Below, piece by piece: positions 26,005 through 35,826 of a DNA stretch of 64,000 nt. A program made the translations under genes and the position numbers. Every line of letters begins with the position of its first letter. The stretch's first letter is position 1. The DNA comes from an uncultured Bacteroidota bacterium (GTDB lineage: Bacteria > Bacteroidota > Bacteroidia > 2-12-FULL-35-15), in NCBI GenBank assembly GCA_903926385.1, contig CAIYIS010000009.1, positions 1 through 64,000 of the forward strand, in the 5' to 3' direction. The notes under the pieces were generated by a model, which did not search any database, had not been told where the DNA came from, and worked only from the letters and a program-made list of their open reading frames with translations.

Positions 26005-26865
26005 TTAAAATTCGATTGGCATTTCCTTTTCATTCTTTCCGTCTACTTGCAACTTTGCTAAATATCGGCCTTGTTCCAGTCCGGATGTTCGGAAAGTAAA
26101 ATACAGCCTGTTGAATCCTTTCTGGTGAGGAATATCCTGAATCAATGTCTGAACCAAACGTCCTGTGCTATTGTAAATCGCAATGGTAACATGTCCATTT
26201 GCCGATAAATCATATTCAAATATTCCATCAATTGTTTTTACATGGCCCAGCACTTCTTGAGGGCTTTGCCTTTCATAGCTCACATCGTATTTTGGAATTG
26301 GCCTTCCGGTTATTTTAGAGACATACTTTTTCAAACTCTCTGTTATCGCAGCATCTCCATCGTTAATTCCTCCAATCGACTTGTGGTCTGAAATGCTCCA
26401 AACAGCTTGTTGAGCGGCAAACGAATTGTAATATTTGTTTGCATCAATAAAAGCAGCAAGCTTTATCAAATTCGTATCTGCCATTTTTCCGATTGAATAT
26501 TCTGAGTTTTTTGACGGACAACTATTACCTGCCTGACAACACATACCTGTAACATTTATTGTTATGAATTGCTCAGAATTCAAAACAAATTCTTGCTCCT
26601 TTGTTACCAAGATGTCTTGTTCGTTTTGATTTTTCGAATCCAACCTTCTTCCGGCCTCCAGCATTAATTCAAGGTTTTGTTTTTTTAAGTTTTTTATTTT
26701 CATTTCTATAACATCGCCTGTAAATCCTCCTTTACTTTTAATAATAAGTTTTACAAGTCCTCTTTTTCCTGCATCTTCTAACGAGAGGCAGTTTTTTGCC
26801 AATAGATGGTTTAAACAAATAATCAAAATTGACATACTCAAACCGATTTTTCTGATAGTTTTCAT
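26005..26865 (-). CDS. Secreted protein of unknown function with FlgD-Ig/T9SS-tail-like C-terminus, 286 aa
   Basis: I choose ATG 26863-26865 because it follows an AGGAGG five bases upstream and starts a signal peptide (MKTIRKIGLSMSILIICLNHLLA-K). An upstream ATG at 26926 would add 21 residues without a purpose. The middle has paired cysteines (MCCQAGNSC) and a segment FAAQQAVWSISDHKSIGGI; an A-Q-Q-A-V-W stretch of this form occurs in many Bacteroidota secreted proteins. The last 70 residues (GHVTIAIYNSTGRLVQTLIQ, then RTSGLEQGRYLAKLQVDG) look like a FlgD-Ig fold or short Por-type tail but lack the usual V-Y-P-N-P opening. A strong Shine-Dalgarno is unusual here. Isolated on the minus strand. 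Confidence 0.72.
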   Translation of the reverse strand: MKTIRKIGLSMSILIICLNHLLAKNCLSLEDAGKRGLVKLIIKSKGGFTGDVIEMKIKNLKKQNLELMLEAGRRLDSKNQNEQDILVTKEQEFVLNSEQFITINVTGMCCQAGNSCPSKNSEYSIGKMADTNLIKLAAFIDANKYYNSFAAQQAVWSISDHKSIGGINDGDAAITESLKKYVSKITGRPIPKYDVSYERQSPQEVLGHVKTIDGIFEYDLSANGHVTIAIYNSTGRLVQTLIQDIPHQKGFNRLYFTFRTSGLEQGRYLAKLQVDGKNEKEMPIEF

Positions 26866-26875
26866 TTTTCCTCCT
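26866..26875 (-). promoter_or_regulatory. Strong Shine-Dalgarno sequence before the 26005-26865 gene
   Basis: On the minus strand the bases before the ATG read AAAAAAGGAGGAAAAATG. AGGAGG is a full anti-SD match, rare in Bacteroidota, and it fixes the start codon. Confidence 0.7.
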
Positions 26876-27107
26876 TTTTTAAGTTGTTTTACCCTATAAT
26901 GACAAGAATGAAAAAAGATACAGAACAATCAGAAAAATTTTAAAACAAGGGTCGTTTTTCAAATACCTTTTTGGGAATAAATGTTCGAACTTACTTTTGC
27001 TAAAAATATCACTAAGTCTTTGTCATCGAAATAGCTTTCTTTATTTTGAAAGTGATGCGGAAATGGGTGGCAAGAAAATGGTTTTCGATGTTGAGTCGCT
27101 AAAAACC

Positions 27108-28229
27108 TTAATTAATTTTTATCAATCGGGTAGTGTAATTATTGATACGTACCAAATATATTCCGCTCGGAATCGTTCCGGTGTCTATGGTTAAAGTGTT
27201 GTCCATTGCTATTGAACGAATGCTTTTCTTCATAATTATTTGACCAAGGGTATTGGTTATCTCTATTTGTTTGGGAAAGCTTGCTTTTGTCGGAAGCTTA
27301 ATCGTTATTAAGTTGGTAAAAGGGTTTGGGTAAACCGTAATATCATTTTCGGTTAATTCATTTACAGAAGTAATATGGGCACAGTGTTTTCTGAAGAATT
27401 TCCAAATCTCTTCGCTTGCATTAAAGTCGCCACACGTATTACCTAAACTCACTACTGGTATTCCTCCTGGCCAGGTATGTCCTCCTCCGGTTATCATATA
27501 ATGTATCACTTCACTATTATCATTGCCATTACTATATGTATATCGAGTTGCAGTGCACCCATCCGTTGTGTTAATGTCGGGCACAGAAAAAACAGATGGA
27601 GTTGTAGTACACATATTTTTATTTACCCACCAGTTTACGTTAGCAGGAACGGTAGAAACGCCAGCAGAACCATTATAACTTACAATGGCATCGGCCGTGC
27701 CGTGTATTTCCATTACAGGCATCCCTTTTACCGGACTGCAAACTAATTGTTGTAAAGTTGTCATATTGCCAGCTACCGGTGCCACACCAGCCAGTTTGTA
27801 CGAAATGTCACAAGCTAAAATAAAAGAGAGATAGGCTCCGTTCGACAAACCTGTGGAATAAACACAAGCCGCATCAATCGAATACTGTTGAAGAAGAGTG
27901 TCAATCAAAACAGTTGCAAAATTAACATCGTCTGCTCCTCCTTGCCCTATATTCCATGAATTGCTGAGTCCCTGAGGATACACAACAATGAACTTAGCTG
28001 TGTCGGCAATCGCATCAAAACCGGTATAAATTTCCTGTTGCAATGCTGTTTCTCCTAAACCATGGAAGTTTAAAATAAGAGGATAAGAAACCGCAGAATT
28101 ATATCCTGTCGGAAGATGAACAATAAAGGTACGATATCCTCCTTGATGCAAAATAGAATCAACCTGAGCCTTTGCCGTAAAGCAAAGGCTCAAACTGCAA
28201 ATCACAACAACAAGGAGTTTTCTTGTCAT
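27108..28229 (-). CDS. T9SS-exported PHB-depolymerase/LpqC-type esterase, 373 aa
   Basis: An alpha/beta-hydrolase of the polyhydroxybutyrate depolymerase / feruloyl esterase-like group. Starting at ATG 28227-28229, a signal peptide (MTRKLLVVVICSLSLCFTAKA-Q) is followed by the catalytic domain: oxyanion strand LILNFHGLGE (about 51-60), nucleophile S129 in GLSNGAYL, acid D180 in EIHGTADAIV, and H251 in GGGHTWPGG, a full triad. Residues about 300-373 are a Por_Secre_tail T9SS sorting domain (ENDITVYPNPFTNLITIKL, TNTLGQIIMKK, GTIPSGIYLVRI). It should be released or anchored outside the cell. Substrate may be an acylated polysaccharide or a polyester. It lies 7 bases after purC on the same strand. 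The ORF can be extended to 28277, but that part overlaps the end of purC. Confidence 0.9.
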   Translation of the reverse strand: MTRKLLVVVICSLSLCFTAKAQVDSILHQGGYRTFIVHLPTGYNSAVSYPLILNFHGLGETALQQEIYTGFDAIADTAKFIVVYPQGLSNSWNIGQGGADDVNFATVLIDTLLQQYSIDAACVYSTGLSNGAYLSFILACDISYKLAGVAPVAGNMTTLQQLVCSPVKGMPVMEIHGTADAIVSYNGSAGVSTVPANVNWWVNKNMCTTTPSVFSVPDINTTDGCTATRYTYSNGNDNSEVIHYMITGGGHTWPGGIPVVSLGNTCGDFNASEEIWKFFRKHCAHITSVNELTENDITVYPNPFTNLITIKLPTKASFPKQIEITNTLGQIIMKKSIRSIAMDNTLTIDTGTIPSGIYLVRINNYTTRLIKIN

Positions 28230-28236
28230 TCCAGAT

Positions 28237-29184
28237 TTATGAAGAAGTTTTAAGAAATAAATTGATATTGTTTTCAACTCTCTTCAGCACATTATCTGCC
28301 GAAGCTTTTTGAAATTTTTCACCGACAATATTTTCGTATAATTCAATATAACGTTCAGAGATATTCGAAATGATTTCGTTTGTCATTTCCGGAACAGTTT
28401 GTCCGTCCTTTCCCTGAAACCCATTTGCCATAAGCCATTCGCGAACAAACTCTTTTGACAACTGTTTTTGTGCTTCTCCTTTTTGTTGACGAGTTTCGTA
28501 ACCTTCTTTGTAAAAGTAACGCGATGAATCGGGAGTATGTATCTCGTCAATCAGGTAAATTTTTCCTTCTTTTTTTCCAAATTCATATTTTGAATCTACC
28601 AGAATAAGCCCCATTTCAGCAGCTATTTCAGTACCTTTTTGAAATATCGCTCTTGTATATTTTTCCAGTTGAGCATAATCATCTGCAGATACAATTCCAT
28701 TTTTCAAAATATCTTCTTTCGAAATATCTTCATCATGTCCAACCGAAGCTTTGGTGGTTGGAGTAATTAAGGGTTGAGGAAATTTGTCATTTTCCTTCAT
28801 ACCTTCCGGCATGGGCACACCGCATATCACACGTTTCCCTGCTTTATACTCTCTCCATGCATGGCCCGACAAATAGCCTCGTATTACCATTTCAACTTTA
28901 AATGGGTCGCATAAATGTCCAACAGTTACCATTGGGTCAGGCACTGCTATTACCCAATTAGGAACTATGTCTTCTGTTGCTTTAAGGAATTTATAAGCAA
29001 TTTGATTTAACACCTGACCTTTGTACGGTATTCCTTTTGGAAGCACCACATCGAATGCCGATATACGGTCGCTTACTATCATTACGAGCATTTTGTCATC
29101 AATGTTGTACACATCGCGAACTTTACCTTTGTAAAAGCTTTTTTGATTCGGAAAATTAAAATGAGTTTCTGTTATTGCGTTCAT
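28237..29184 (-). CDS. purC: Phosphoribosylaminoimidazole-succinocarboxamide synthase (PurC), 315 aa
   Basis: PurC joins aspartate to CAIR to make SAICAR. Family landmarks: [40 protein letters not shown] split over residues 17-56, the signature [10 protein letters not shown] (about 193-202) and [13 protein letters not shown]. Length (315) matches the longer bacterial/eukaryote-type enzyme found in Bacteroidota. It follows phoH by 20 bases and is followed by the esterase gene, so the three are probably one transcript. Confidence 0.97.
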   Translation of the reverse strand: MNAITETHFNFPNQKSFYKGKVRDVYNIDDKMLVMIVSDRISAFDVVLPKGIPYKGQVLNQIAYKFLKATEDIVPNWVIAVPDPMVTVGHLCDPFKVEMVIRGYLSGHAWREYKAGKRVICGVPMPEGMKENDKFPQPLITPTTKASVGHDEDISKEDILKNGIVSADDYAQLEKYTRAIFQKGTEIAAEMGLILVDSKYEFGKKEGKIYLIDEIHTPDSSRYFYKEGYETRQQKGEAQKQLSKEFVREWLMANGFQGKDGQTVPEMTNEIISNISERYIELYENIVGEKFQKASADNVLKRVENNINLFLKTSS

Positions 29185-29204
29185 ATTAGTTAGTTGATTA
29201 TATT

Positions 29205-30158
29205 TTATTTTTTATCGTATTGTTCTATTATTCTTTTTACAATTTTATGTCTTATTACATCTGTTCCGTCCAGTTCTACAAAATCTATTCCTTCCACATC
29301 TTTTAATAACCGCTGCGCATGGGGCAATCCCGAAGGCTGATGTTTTGGTAAATCTATTTGAGTAATATCTCCGGTAATCACAAATTTTGCCGACATACCC
29401 ATTCGGGTTAAAAACATTTTCAATTGCGCTTCGGTTGCATTTTGCGCTTCGTCTAATATTACAAAAGCATTATCCAGCGTTCGGCCTCGCATAAAGGCTA
29501 AAGGAGCTATCTGGATAACTCGGTTTTCTAAATAATAACTTAATTTTTCAGGCGAAATCATATCTCCTAATGCATCGTACAAAGGTTGCAAATAAGGGTC
29601 TAATTTATCTTTTAAATCTCCCGGCAAAAAACCTAAATTTTCACCGGCTTCTACTGCCGGACGGGTAAGTATTATTTTTTTTACTTCTCTGTTTTTTAAG
29701 GCTCGTACAGCCAACGCCACAGCTGTGTATGTTTTGCCGGTTCCGGCCGGCCCTATCGCAAACATCATATCATTCTTCGACAAACTTTCCACCATTCTGC
29801 GTTGGTTAATCGTTCTGGCCTTTATTATTAATCCGTTATTGCCAAACACCAAAACATCATCACTCACCAGTTGTTCCTTGCCGTTCTCCTTATTTATCTT
29901 TGTCGAATTTCCACCCAAAATCTGCTCCACTGCATTTTCCGACAAATTGCCGAATCGATTGTAATAAGCCGTGAGCACATCTATCACCATCGATACCTGA
30001 TTCACTTCTTCTTCTTCTCCACTCACCTTTAGTGTTTCCCCCCTCCCAACTATTTTTAAGTTCGGAAAGCGTTTTTTTATCAGTGTTAGCTTCGAGTCGT
30101 TCACCCCGTATAAATCAATAGGGGCAATATCTTCAAGTATTATTTTTATTTCTGTCAA
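29205..30158 (-). CDS. PhoH-family ATPase, 317 aa
   Basis: PhoH/YbeZ proteins are P-loop ATPases linked to RNA metabolism, often paired with the endoribonuclease YbeY. The N-terminal KH-like region (about 1-65) is followed by the ATPase domain: Walker A GPAGTGKT (136-143), the characteristic [19 protein letters not shown], and Walker [10 protein letters not shown] (about 232-240), ending in [11 protein letters not shown]. The C-terminus is complete. It heads the phoH-purC-esterase group. The divergent gap to the DUF62 gene is 101 bases and must hold its promoter. Confidence 0.95.
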   Translation of the reverse strand: MTEIKIILEDIAPIDLYGVNDSKLTLIKKRFPNLKIVGRGETLKVSGEEEEVNQVSMVIDVLTAYYNRFGNLSENAVEQILGGNSTKINKENGKEQLVSDDVLVFGNNGLIIKARTINQRRMVESLSKNDMMFAIGPAGTGKTYTAVALAVRALKNREVKKIILTRPAVEAGENLGFLPGDLKDKLDPYLQPLYDALGDMISPEKLSYYLENRVIQIAPLAFMRGRTLDNAFVILDEAQNATEAQLKMFLTRMGMSAKFVITGDITQIDLPKHQPSGLPHAQRLLKDVEGIDFVELDGTDVIRHKIVKRIIEQYDKK

Positions 30159-30222
30159 CTTCTTATTTTGAGTTTATACAGGTTACTGCAAACTTTTTTA
30201 TTTTTATTGCACGAAAATAACA

Positions 30223-30230
30223 TATTTTTG
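30223..30230 (+). promoter_or_regulatory. Bacteroidota-type -7 box for the DUF62 gene
   Basis: TATTTTTG fits TAnnTTTG and lies 29 bases before the ATG at 30260. A TTG is found only 13 bases upstream of it, closer than usual. Confidence 0.45.
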
Positions 30231-30259
30231 CCTACCTAAAATTTACAACTTACTAACAA

Positions 30260-31027
30260 ATGCCAATAATTACTCTCACTACCGACTTTGGGCTTAAAGA
30301 CCATTATGTGAGTTCCGTAAAAGGTGCCATCCTGCAGCAATTACCTCAGGCCACCATTATCGACATTTCTAATGTAATCGAAAAATATCACTTACCCGAT
30401 ACAGCGTTTATCATCAAAAATGCTTACGTCAATTTCCCAAAAGGAACCATACATATTATAGGTGTTAAAGCCAATCAAACCAAAGATGCCCGACATTTAA
30501 TCGTCTTGGCTCAGGGGCATTATTTTATTGGTGCCGATAATGGAATTTTCTCCCTTTTGTTCGGTAACGATTTCGAAAAAATAATAGCATTGCCCGAAAA
30601 CAATTCAGTGTTTCCAACTCGCGATATTTTTGCCACAGTAGCCTGCCAAATTGCCCAAGGCACTGCCCTCGAACAATTGGGCCAGGTTACCCACAATGTT
30701 AGGCAAATGCTTGCGTTTAATGCCGCTTCCATGGGCGACAATATCAGAGGCCTTGTTGTTTATGTTGACGAATACGGCAATTCCATTACCAATATTTCTA
30801 AATCATTATATCAACAGGTAGGCAAAGGCAGAAGTTTTATTATTGAAGTAGGGCGCCAACACCTCACCATTAGTAAAATCAGCAATTCCTATTCCGATGT
30901 GCCCGATGGCGAAATTCTCGCCCTCTTCAACTCTTCCGATTTTCTCGAAATTGCAGTTAACCTCGGTAAAGCCGATAATCTCTTGTCCTTAAAAACCAAC
31001 GCCACTATACTTATTCAATTTATATGA
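30260..31027 (+). CDS. SAM hydroxide adenosyltransferase (DUF62 family), 255 aa
   Basis: Members hydrolyse S-adenosylmethionine to adenosine and methionine; relatives are the SAM-dependent chlorinase and fluorinase. The start ITLTTDFGLKDHYVSSVKG is the family N-terminus. Other landmarks are FIGADNGIFSLLF, the DIFATVACQIAQG motif and the C-terminal domain opening VDEYGNSITNIS. The DIF-type hydroxide-activating set is present, so hydrolase rather than halogenase activity is likely. The 3' end overlaps the next gene (ATG within 31024-31026), indicating translational coupling. Confidence 0.93.
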   Translation: MPIITLTTDFGLKDHYVSSVKGAILQQLPQATIIDISNVIEKYHLPDTAFIIKNAYVNFPKGTIHIIGVKANQTKDARHLIVLAQGHYFIGADNGIFSLLFGNDFEKIIALPENNSVFPTRDIFATVACQIAQGTALEQLGQVTHNVRQMLAFNAASMGDNIRGLVVYVDEYGNSITNISKSLYQQVGKGRSFIIEVGRQHLTISKISNSYSDVPDGEILALFNSSDFLEIAVNLGKADNLLSLKTNATILIQFI

Positions 31028-31320
31028 TTATACGAATTGTAAAAATGACATTCGAACACAATAAAGTCGAACAGTTTTTAGAAGTATTTCACTCATCCAA
31101 ACATTTAATTCGTGGCTTTCAAGGTTGTTCTCACCTCGAACTTCTCAACGATATCTCATCACCCAACATCTATTTTACATACAGCCATTGGGCAAACGAA
31201 GAAAGCCTCAATAATTACCGCAACTCCGAATTATTCAAAACAGTTTGGGGAAAAACAAAAATTTTATTCTCTGCCAAAACCGAAGCCTGGAGCGTTACTC
31301 AAAAAGTTATATTGGAATAA
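31024..31320 (+). CDS. Antibiotic biosynthesis monooxygenase (ABM)-fold protein, 98 aa
   Basis: Small dimeric alpha/beta ferredoxin-like domain used by quinol monooxygenases and haem-degrading enzymes, though many copies have unknown roles. The pattern IIRIVKMTFEHNKVEQFLEVF, GCSHLELLNDISSPNIYFTYSHW, then ESLNNYRNSELFKTVW is typical of the ABM domain and covers its whole length. ATGA overlap with the upstream DUF62 gene suggests coupled translation. Downstream the Wzy-like gene starts after 12 bases. Confidence 0.88.
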   Translation: MIIRIVKMTFEHNKVEQFLEVFHSSKHLIRGFQGCSHLELLNDISSPNIYFTYSHWANEESLNNYRNSELFKTVWGKTKILFSAKTEAWSVTQKVILE

Positions 31321-31332
31321 ATACGAAGCATT

Positions 31333-33468
31333 TTGACCTCAAAATTAAATAAAACACATTCGGGAATATTTCAGTTGTTTGTTGTTTTATTTATTGTTTT
31401 CACACCTCTTGTTTACAGCAAAACAACTGTTGATATTACTTTATTACCTCAATTTTTATTTTTCTCCTGTTCGTTATTATTGTTTGTTGTTCTGTTATTT
31501 CTATTTGGCATTCATAAAAAGTTCTTTCTTCCAATAAATCGAATTACTATTACTCTCATTGGTTATTTTTTATTTTCGGTCACCTCATTGATTGGAGCAC
31601 TTAGTATATCAGAAGGCTTGTTTGAAGTAACTCAAATAGGAATTTGGATAGTTTTTATAATCATCACTCTTAATTTGCTGAGGACTTACCCTGAAATAAA
31701 ATATTTAATTTTTAAAGCATTTGTTTTGTCTTCTTTGCTCGTTTCTTTAATAGGTTTAGCTCAGATTTTAGGCATCGGGTTTACTAAATTGCCGGGTCAA
31801 TTGGTTCCTTACGGAACTTTTGGTAACAGAAACATTTATACTCCTGCATTACTGTTGACTCTTCCCTTTGTAATTCTTGAAATCATTTGGGCCGAATCTG
31901 ACAAATGGAAATGGTTTGCCATTATTTCGGGGTTATTAAATGTACTTGTTGTTTTATTAAGTTGTATGCGTACTGCATGGTTAGCTTTGGCGCTTGCTAT
32001 ACTTATAACTATGATAATTTTGTTGGTGAAGAACAAAAGAAATTCGCTTGAGTATACTTCTGCTTTGATTCGCAAAATTAAGATTGTTGTTATTTCACTT
32101 GTGTTTCTCGGAATAGCAGGTGCTTTCGTTTTCGTAATCAAATCGGATGAAAAGAAAGCGAATGTAGGTAAATTATGGAGTTTTAGTTCTACTAATGAAC
32201 GAACCACTTTATGGAAAAAATCAATTGAAATGTTTTTTGATCATCCTGTAAATGGAGTAGGAGAGGGCAATTGGAGAATAATGTTGCCCAATTATACACT
32301 TACAGGATTGCCACGCGAAGCTGTGGTAGGAGAAATGCACTATCAGAGACCAGAAAATGATTTTATTTGGATATTGAGTGAAACAGGGCTAGTCGGTTTC
32401 ATAAGTTATCTTCTGTTGTTTGTCTTTGCATTTGATATTTTATTTAAACGGCTGGTTCATTCGCTTTCTCCTCGTGAAAAAAACTCAGTTTTCATTTTAA
32501 TCGGGTCTTTGATTCTGTATATTGTCATTGCCATGTTCGGGTTTCCTAAGGAGCGAACCTTCTTAACGCTTGAATTTGGATTCCTTATTTCATTAATTCT
32601 GGCAGAACAAAAAAGTTCTTCGGTACCTTCAAAAAGCGTTAACATTACTCCAATTCTTTTTATTCTGATTCTTTTGGTGGGAATGTATTTAGGTTATAAT
32701 AAGTATGCGGGCGAAGTACAAACGCAAAAAATAATTCAAGCTCGCTCTGAAAATCAAAATGAGCAAGTAATAAAATACTCGGAGTTGGCTTTGAAGAAAG
32801 GATATGTTATTGACCCAACTTCTACACCAATCAATTTTTATAAAGGAGTTGCATACTATTCATTAAATAATATCGATAGCGCATTGTATGATTTTGAACT
32901 TGCAAAGAAAGTACATCCTTATCATTTACATGTATTAAATAATCTGGGAACATGTTATGAAGCCAAAGGTAATCATGCAAAGGCGATTGAATGTTTATCC
33001 GAAGCAACTCGAATTTCGCCTGACTTTCAGGATGCGCTCATCAACCTTTCGGCTGCTTATTTTAATTCCGGAAATTTGATAATGGCCAGAAAAGTGATTA
33101 CAAAATGTAGGATTAATAAAAGCAATAAAGAACTTGAAACATTGCATAAAGTAATTGATAAGAAATGGAATGATTCAATAATAAGTACTTCTATTAATTA
33201 CTTTAACACTGGCAATATTACTCAAGCCAATCAATCTATACAAACACTAAAAATAAAGGATCCTAAAATAAAAGAAATAAAGGCGGCAATAATTAATTAT
33301 CGAAAAGATTCGGTTATAAAACTTGCGGAGAGATATTTTAAGAATGATAGTTTAAAAGCTGCAAAACTAGAGTTGTTAAAATGCAGGGGGTGTAATACCA
33401 ACCCACGGTTTGCGATTCTCAAAACCGAGCTTGACAAAAAAATGGGTATTCATGAGAAGAGTAGATAG
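31333..33468 (+). CDS. Wzy/O-antigen-ligase-like membrane protein fused to TPR repeats, 711 aa
   Basis: Start is TTG 31333-31335; no ATG fits. Residues about 15-430 contain roughly 11-12 membrane segments (FQLFVVLFIVFTPLVY, FLFFSCSLLLFVVLLFLFGI, LIGYFLFSVTSLIGAL and so on) with the periplasmic catalytic-loop-like sequence TLWKKSIEMFFDHPVNGVG-EGN, typical of the O-antigen ligase/Wzy superfamily. Residues about 470-700 hold TPR-like repeats (INFYKGVAYYSLNNIDSALY, LHVLNNLGTCYEAKGNHAKA, EATRISPDFQDALINLSAAY). Wzy/ligase domains followed by TPRs are common in Bacteroidota. Probable role: polymerising repeat units or attaching glycan to an acceptor. The polysaccharide run at 39.8-47.9 kb is on the same strand but 6 kb away. 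Confidence 0.85.
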   Translation: MTSKLNKTHSGIFQLFVVLFIVFTPLVYSKTTVDITLLPQFLFFSCSLLLFVVLLFLFGIHKKFFLPINRITITLIGYFLFSVTSLIGALSISEGLFEVTQIGIWIVFIIITLNLLRTYPEIKYLIFKAFVLSSLLVSLIGLAQILGIGFTKLPGQLVPYGTFGNRNIYTPALLLTLPFVILEIIWAESDKWKWFAIISGLLNVLVVLLSCMRTAWLALALAILITMIILLVKNKRNSLEYTSALIRKIKIVVISLVFLGIAGAFVFVIKSDEKKANVGKLWSFSSTNERTTLWKKSIEMFFDHPVNGVGEGNWRIMLPNYTLTGLPREAVVGEMHYQRPENDFIWILSETGLVGFISYLLLFVFAFDILFKRLVHSLSPREKNSVFILIGSLILYIVIAMFGFPKERTFLTLEFGFLISLILAEQKSSSVPSKSVNITPILFILILLVGMYLGYNKYAGEVQTQKIIQARSENQNEQVIKYSELALKKGYVIDPTSTPINFYKGVAYYSLNNIDSALYDFELAKKVHPYHLHVLNNLGTCYEAKGNHAKAIECLSEATRISPDFQDALINLSAAYFNSGNLIMARKVITKCRINKSNKELETLHKVIDKKWNDSIISTSINYFNTGNITQANQSIQTLKIKDPKIKEIKAAIINYRKDSVIKLAERYFKNDSLKAAKLELLKCRGCNTNPRFAILKTELDKKMGIHEKSR

Positions 33469-33606
33469 AAGTTTGCTATTTTCATTTAGTTAGCTTCTTG
33501 TTGTTTTAACTCGACTGATATCCAAAATATTTAAAAGCGTAGAACTTATTAATTAATTTTTGAAAAAAAACTTCTTAAGAATTAGAGAGTTATTTTTTAA
33601 CATTAT

Positions 33607-33637
33607 TTGTTTTTGTATATAATTAATTTTACATTTG
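33607..33637 (+). promoter_or_regulatory. Bacteroidota promoter for the 33660 gene
   Basis: TTG at 33607-33609, a 20-base spacer and TACATTTG at 33630-33637 fit the TTG-N19-ish-TAnnTTTG consensus. The ATG at 33660 is 23 bases downstream. Confidence 0.7.
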
Positions 33638-33659
33638 TCGTAAATTAATCTTTCCGGAC

Positions 33660-35726
33660 ATGAAAAATTCTACAAAACAATTAATGGTAGTTACCCAGTT
33701 TCTGATTTCGCTTATAGCAAATCTGCAAATAATGGCGCAGGGAAATGTAATAACAGTAACACCTGATAGCAGCCAGACAGGTAATACAGTAATGCTTGCT
33801 ATTTCTGGTCACAATACTGTGTTTAGTCAGGCCACCACATCTCTTCATTGTAATGTAAGTGGGTTAAATTTGTTTGCATCTTCGATGAACATAACAAATG
33901 ATAGCTTAATGACTGCAACATATATCATACCCAATAATCCTATTTATGGAGGAGTGTATGATGTGCATGCAGCCAATGCAGTGCCGTTAACAGGTAGTTT
34001 CTTAGTTACTATAGCTCCTAGTGTAGTAATTCAAGGAAGCATTTATTCTGATGACGATGGTAACTGTATCTACGATCCTTTGGAGCATGGTTATTATTCT
34101 CCTTTCCTTTCAGTTACGGTGCAGCCCGGCAATATTACTGTTCCGGTTACAAGCACTGGCTTTTATGCTGTAACTCTTCCGGGAGGTAATTATAATGCTA
34201 CTGTTCATTTGAATGTTGCTAGTTATTGGTCTTCATATATTGGAAGTGTCATTTGTCCTGGTACACTTACCGTTCCCATTAATACAGTGTTGTCCCAACT
34301 TGTAACTCATCAGGATTTTGGTATAGTTACAGGAATGAATATTATAAGGGGAAATGTTTTTGTAGATGCTAACAGTAATTGCTTGAAAGATATTTCTGAT
34401 CCTGTAGTTAGTGGAGGAACTGTAACGTTCAGTTACGGGCCGCATACAGCCTCTGTGCAGCCAAATGGTTCGTATTCTATTAATGTTCCGGTGGGAACTT
34501 ACTCAGGAACATTGCATTTTAATACTCCCGGCAATAATATATGGGATAGCATCAGTTGTCCTTCAAATAATAGTATTCCTTTCAGCTTTACTGGTATAAT
34601 GCCTGATACCATTACTAATCAAAATTTCGGATTAACAGCGGGTACATGCCCTAAATTACAAACTACTATCTATACCGGCAATATGCGTCCATGCTTTTAT
34701 CACCATTCGAATATTTACATTCATAATCTCACTGCTGTCACTGCTACTAATGTTGTTGCCACTGTGGTATTAGATCCAGCCGAGATACCTTTAACTACTG
34801 GGTGGTGGTATAATACTCCTTGGACAAGTATCTTAGGAAATGTCATTACTTATAATATAGGTAATATTAATGGTTATGGATCTTATAACATTACGATTTG
34901 GGATAGTACTCGTTGCGATGTGGTTATTGGAGACACACTTCATATAAGTGCTTTTGCAAATTATACACCTACTCTTTGCGTTGACAGTTCATACAGCTAT
35001 GCTATCATTAGTCACATAACCACCGCTTCTTGCGATCCAAACAGCAAAGAAACCACTTTCCCTTTTGGAGAGAATATTACGGCAAACGATTATTTGAATT
35101 ATACCATCAACTTCCAAAATACCGGAACCGACACAGCATTTAACATTACTGTAATAGATACATTGCCTCCCGAACTCGATCCGCTTACTTTAATTCCTGC
35201 CGGAGGAAGTTCTGCTTACACTTATCAGCTTATCGGAAATAATATTGCCAAGTTTATTTTTCACAATGTTCAATTGCCGGATAGTACAGCAAGTGAAGTG
35301 AACAGTCACGGATTTGTTAATTTTACAATTAATCAAGTAGCAGGCCATTTGCCGGGAACAATAATTCGTAACCATGCGGCCATTTATTTTGATTTCAATC
35401 TTCCTGTTATCACAAACAGTACCTTTAATATTATTCCACAAAGCACTGTTGGTATTAAGGAAAGTGTAATTTCGAATGATGAAATAACTGTTTATCCAAA
35501 TCCATTCACCAACGATACACGCTTTATCTTTAAAGACAGTGGACCAAACTCCAAGTACACCATTTCTTTATTTGATGTAACCGGTAAAAAAGTTCGAGAA
35601 ATAAATAGTATTACCGAGAAGTTTTACGATTTAAATAAAGGAGATTTAAAACCTCAAATTTATTTTTATAAAGTTTGGAATAACCAAATGCAGGTAGGAG
35701 TGGGCAAACTGGTTATTATGGAATAG
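33660..35726 (+). CDS. T9SS cargo: surface protein with DUF11-like (DUF7619) repeat and Por_Secre tail, 688 aa
   Basis: Signal peptide 1-26 (MKNSTKQLMV, hydrophobic core, LQIMAQ-G). An Ig-like domain follows (about 27-120), then two SpaA/Cna-B-like units whose opening is IQGSIYSDDDGNCIYDPLE and IIRGNVFVDANSNCLKDISD (about 130-330; D-x-N/D-x-N-C calcium-like loops). A DUF11/DUF7619-like domain lies at about 460-600 (CDPNSKETTFPFGENITAND, YTINFQNTGTDTAFNITV). The last 80 residues are a Por-type T9SS sorting tail (DEITVYPNPFTNDTRFIF, LFDVTGKKVREIN). The product should be outside the cell or surface-bound; function unknown. It has its own promoter. The next gene is a mini-protein with a related tail. 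Confidence 0.88.
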   Translation: MKNSTKQLMVVTQFLISLIANLQIMAQGNVITVTPDSSQTGNTVMLAISGHNTVFSQATTSLHCNVSGLNLFASSMNITNDSLMTATYIIPNNPIYGGVYDVHAANAVPLTGSFLVTIAPSVVIQGSIYSDDDGNCIYDPLEHGYYSPFLSVTVQPGNITVPVTSTGFYAVTLPGGNYNATVHLNVASYWSSYIGSVICPGTLTVPINTVLSQLVTHQDFGIVTGMNIIRGNVFVDANSNCLKDISDPVVSGGTVTFSYGPHTASVQPNGSYSINVPVGTYSGTLHFNTPGNNIWDSISCPSNNSIPFSFTGIMPDTITNQNFGLTAGTCPKLQTTIYTGNMRPCFYHHSNIYIHNLTAVTATNVVATVVLDPAEIPLTTGWWYNTPWTSILGNVITYNIGNINGYGSYNITIWDSTRCDVVIGDTLHISAFANYTPTLCVDSSYSYAIISHITTASCDPNSKETTFPFGENITANDYLNYTINFQNTGTDTAFNITVIDTLPPELDPLTLIPAGGSSAYTYQLIGNNIAKFIFHNVQLPDSTASEVNSHGFVNFTINQVAGHLPGTIIRNHAAIYFDFNLPVITNSTFNIIPQSTVGIKESVISNDEITVYPNPFTNDTRFIFKDSGPNSKYTISLFDVTGKKVREINSITEKFYDLNKGDLKPQIYFYKVWNNQMQVGVGKLVIME

Positions 35727-35826
35727 AATTTAAAATTCAGTATCAATGGAAAAAAGGAAATTTGCTCATAGTTAAAAGTGAATTTCCTTTTTTCTTTTAA
35801 TAGTATTAATTCTTAAATTAACAACG

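Noticed and set aside
26997-27194. 65-codon plus-strand frame
   Set aside because: Overlaps the end of the esterase gene, where the minus-strand T9SS tail is clearly coding.
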